Assembly (NCBI GenBank): GCA_900471515.1 | Contig: UCFC01000003.1 | Span: 1-64,000 of the forward strand | Length of the DNA: 64,000 nt | Source: Hyphomicrobiales bacterium | GTDB taxonomy: Bacteria > Pseudomonadota > Alphaproteobacteria > Rhizobiales > Rhizobiaceae | Reading direction: 5' to 3' | Shown: in pieces, positions 63,046 through 64,000 of the stretch | How positions within the stretch are numbered: position 1 is the first letter of the stretch | Layout of the letters: the number at the start of each line of letters is the position of its first letter | Position numbers and translations under genes: made by a program | Notes under the pieces: model-generated | The model's input: only the letters and a program-made list of their open reading frames with translations | The model's database searches: none | What the model was told of the DNA's origin: nothing

Positions 63046-64000
63046 TCAACGGTGTCGGAGGGGGTAAGGCCCATCCGTGAAAAGCTCGTCATGATAACCT
63101 TTGGAGCCGACTGCCAGAGCAAGGGGGCTCCTCCATTCCCTGCCTTCGCGAAGACAATCGAGCACATGGGAAAAATCATATTTCGGGCTCCAGCCGAGTT
63201 CCCGTCGTGCCAGCGCATTGACATAGACGCGGTCGAACTGGGCAAACATGGTCCAGCCGCGCGCAGCGTAGAGCGCCGTCATGCCGGGAAAGAGACGTTC
63301 CACCGTCGCGGGCGCGCAGTAACGCAGGTCGGCGAGATCGGTTTCGGTGAAAGGCGTGGTCGCAGAGACGATATAGCGGCCGAAACCGATGGCCGGCGCC
63401 TTGTCCAGGGCCAGCAGGTGGGCGTCGACCACATCCTCGATATCGACACGCCGATAGAGGAGTTCGTTGGCCTGAGCATTTTCGGTCGAGTAGCGGTTGC
63501 GGATATCGGCATCGTCGTCATCCTCCGGGAAGAAGCGCGAAGTTCTCAAGACGATGACGGGCAGGGACGTGGTGCGCGCGAAGAGTTCGCAGACACTTTC
63601 CGCGGCTGTTTTCGTGACACCGTAGATATTGCGGGCAACGGGCAGCACATCCTCTGTGACCCAGGCGGCGGGTTGGCCCGGTGCCGGGCGCAGGGCCGCT
63701 CCGAAAGCACTTGTGGTGCTTGTGAAGACGAAGCTCCTGGCGCCGGCGGCAACCGCCTGTTCGAGAAGGACCAATGTGCCGGTTACGTTCGTATCGACAA
63801 AATCCTGGTTGCCGTGTGTTCCGACATGCGGCTTGTGCAATGTGGCGGCATGGATGACCGCAGTGATGCCCGTCATCGCGCGGCGGACGAAATCTGCATC
63901 GGCGATCGAGCCGGTCATATCGGTAAAGGGCGACGGCTTGATATCGATGCCGCGCGCCTGGCGGCCTCGATCCCTCAATGTCCGCATCAGCGCTTCGCCC
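63046..64000 (-). CDS. NAD-dependent epimerase/dehydratase family protein (5' end beyond window)
   Basis: At least 318 residues of an extended SDR. Visible parts are the start of the Rossmann fold after the missing GxxGxxG (GEALMRTLRDRG, then RGIDI), VIHAATLHKPHVG, TSTTSAFG and the Tyr-x3-Lys motif YGVTK, followed by LARRELGWSPKYD, which is the conserved end of these enzymes. The coding frame runs without a break to the right edge, and the first motif is beyond it, so the start is missing here. Sugar-nucleotide epimerases and dehydratases are the usual relatives. Confidence 0.88.
   Translation of the reverse strand, partial: GEALMRTLRDRGRQARGIDIKPSPFTDMTGSIADADFVRRAMTGITAVIHAATLHKPHVGTHGNQDFVDTNVTGTLVLLEQAVAAGARSFVFTSTTSAFGAALRPAPGQPAAWVTEDVLPVARNIYGVTKTAAESVCELFARTTSLPVIVLRTSRFFPEDDDDADIRNRYSTENAQANELLYRRVDIEDVVDAHLLALDKAPAIGFGRYIVSATTPFTETDLADLRYCAPATVERLFPGMTALYAARGWTMFAQFDRVYVNALARRELGWSPKYDFSHVLDCLREGREWRSPLALAVGSKGYHDELFTDGPYPLRHR

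Noticed and set aside
1..64000. Mobile elements, CRISPR arrays or tRNA genes
   Set aside because: No transposase or integrase reading frame, no regularly spaced direct repeats with unique spacers, and no cloverleaf with a GGTTCGA-type arm outside coding sequence was found by eye.

Overview
The window reads as chromosomal DNA of a rhizobial alphaproteobacterium of the Rhizobium/Agrobacterium group. This is inferred from the high G+C content, dense and often overlapping gene packing, many LysR/AraC/SDR-type accessory genes, an rcdA gene with TTAA-N7-TTAA (CtrA-type) sites, zinc-free L31 and L36 ribosomal proteins, and a 6S-like RNA directly after zapA. No tRNA, rRNA, CRISPR array, insertion sequence or prophage was seen.

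Layout. (1) 1-15 kb is an accessory metabolic zone. It holds a LysR regulator divergent from a coupled tautomerase-cupin-DUF4865 operon, a PhyH-type dioxygenase, a GlxA-type regulator divergent from an SDR, a hydrolase-fold protein that seems to have lost its catalytic residues, a threonine dehydratase-like enzyme, a membrane-anchored AraC regulator, gamma-glutamyltransferase, an HxlR regulator with tandem operator-like repeats in front of an NTF2-fold/SDR pair, and an alpha/beta hydrolase. (2) 14.5-20.8 kb is mostly housekeeping: a TPR protein, rpmJ, purEK, two divergent DUF465 genes, ArsR plus TauE, a ThiE-like protein and a Sel1-repeat protein. (3) 20.8-35.1 kb is a complete chemosensory cluster: a divergent soluble degenerate receptor-like protein, then STAS-cheY-cheA-cheW-mcp-mcp-mcp-cheW-cheR-cheB. 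It ends in an 18-bp perfect hairpin next to a deleted SDR remnant. (4) 35.3-46.8 kb has suhB, a MotA/TolQ/ExbB-like plus OmpA-like pair, an ECF42-type sigma factor with a YCII partner, DUF1508, an orphan Bug binding protein, an ABC exporter, rpmE, rcdA, DUF1192 and an MFS transporter. (5) 46.9-57.5 kb holds PhzF and the central-carbon genes tkt, gap, pgk and fba (all on the minus strand, interrupted by a GNAT gene and a cation/proton antiporter), then DUF4164-zapA-6S RNA. (6) 57.5-64 kb holds GrpB, LysR divergent from MFS and aldo/keto reductase, a phytase-like esterase, and an epimerase cut by the window edge.

The most distinctive region is the chemosensory cluster. Its three tandem receptors share nearly the same signalling domain and the same C-terminal tail, which is not an NWETF-type tail. 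They differ in the number of HAMP units: one, four and two, with extra units of exactly 39 residues. Between the first two receptors lies about 600 bp packed with hairpins and holding what looks like the first 21 codons of a lost receptor gene. CheA, two CheW, CheR, CheB and one CheY are present; CheD, CheZ and a second CheY are not, so the output of this pathway is open. A MotA-like/OmpA-like membrane pair lies just downstream.
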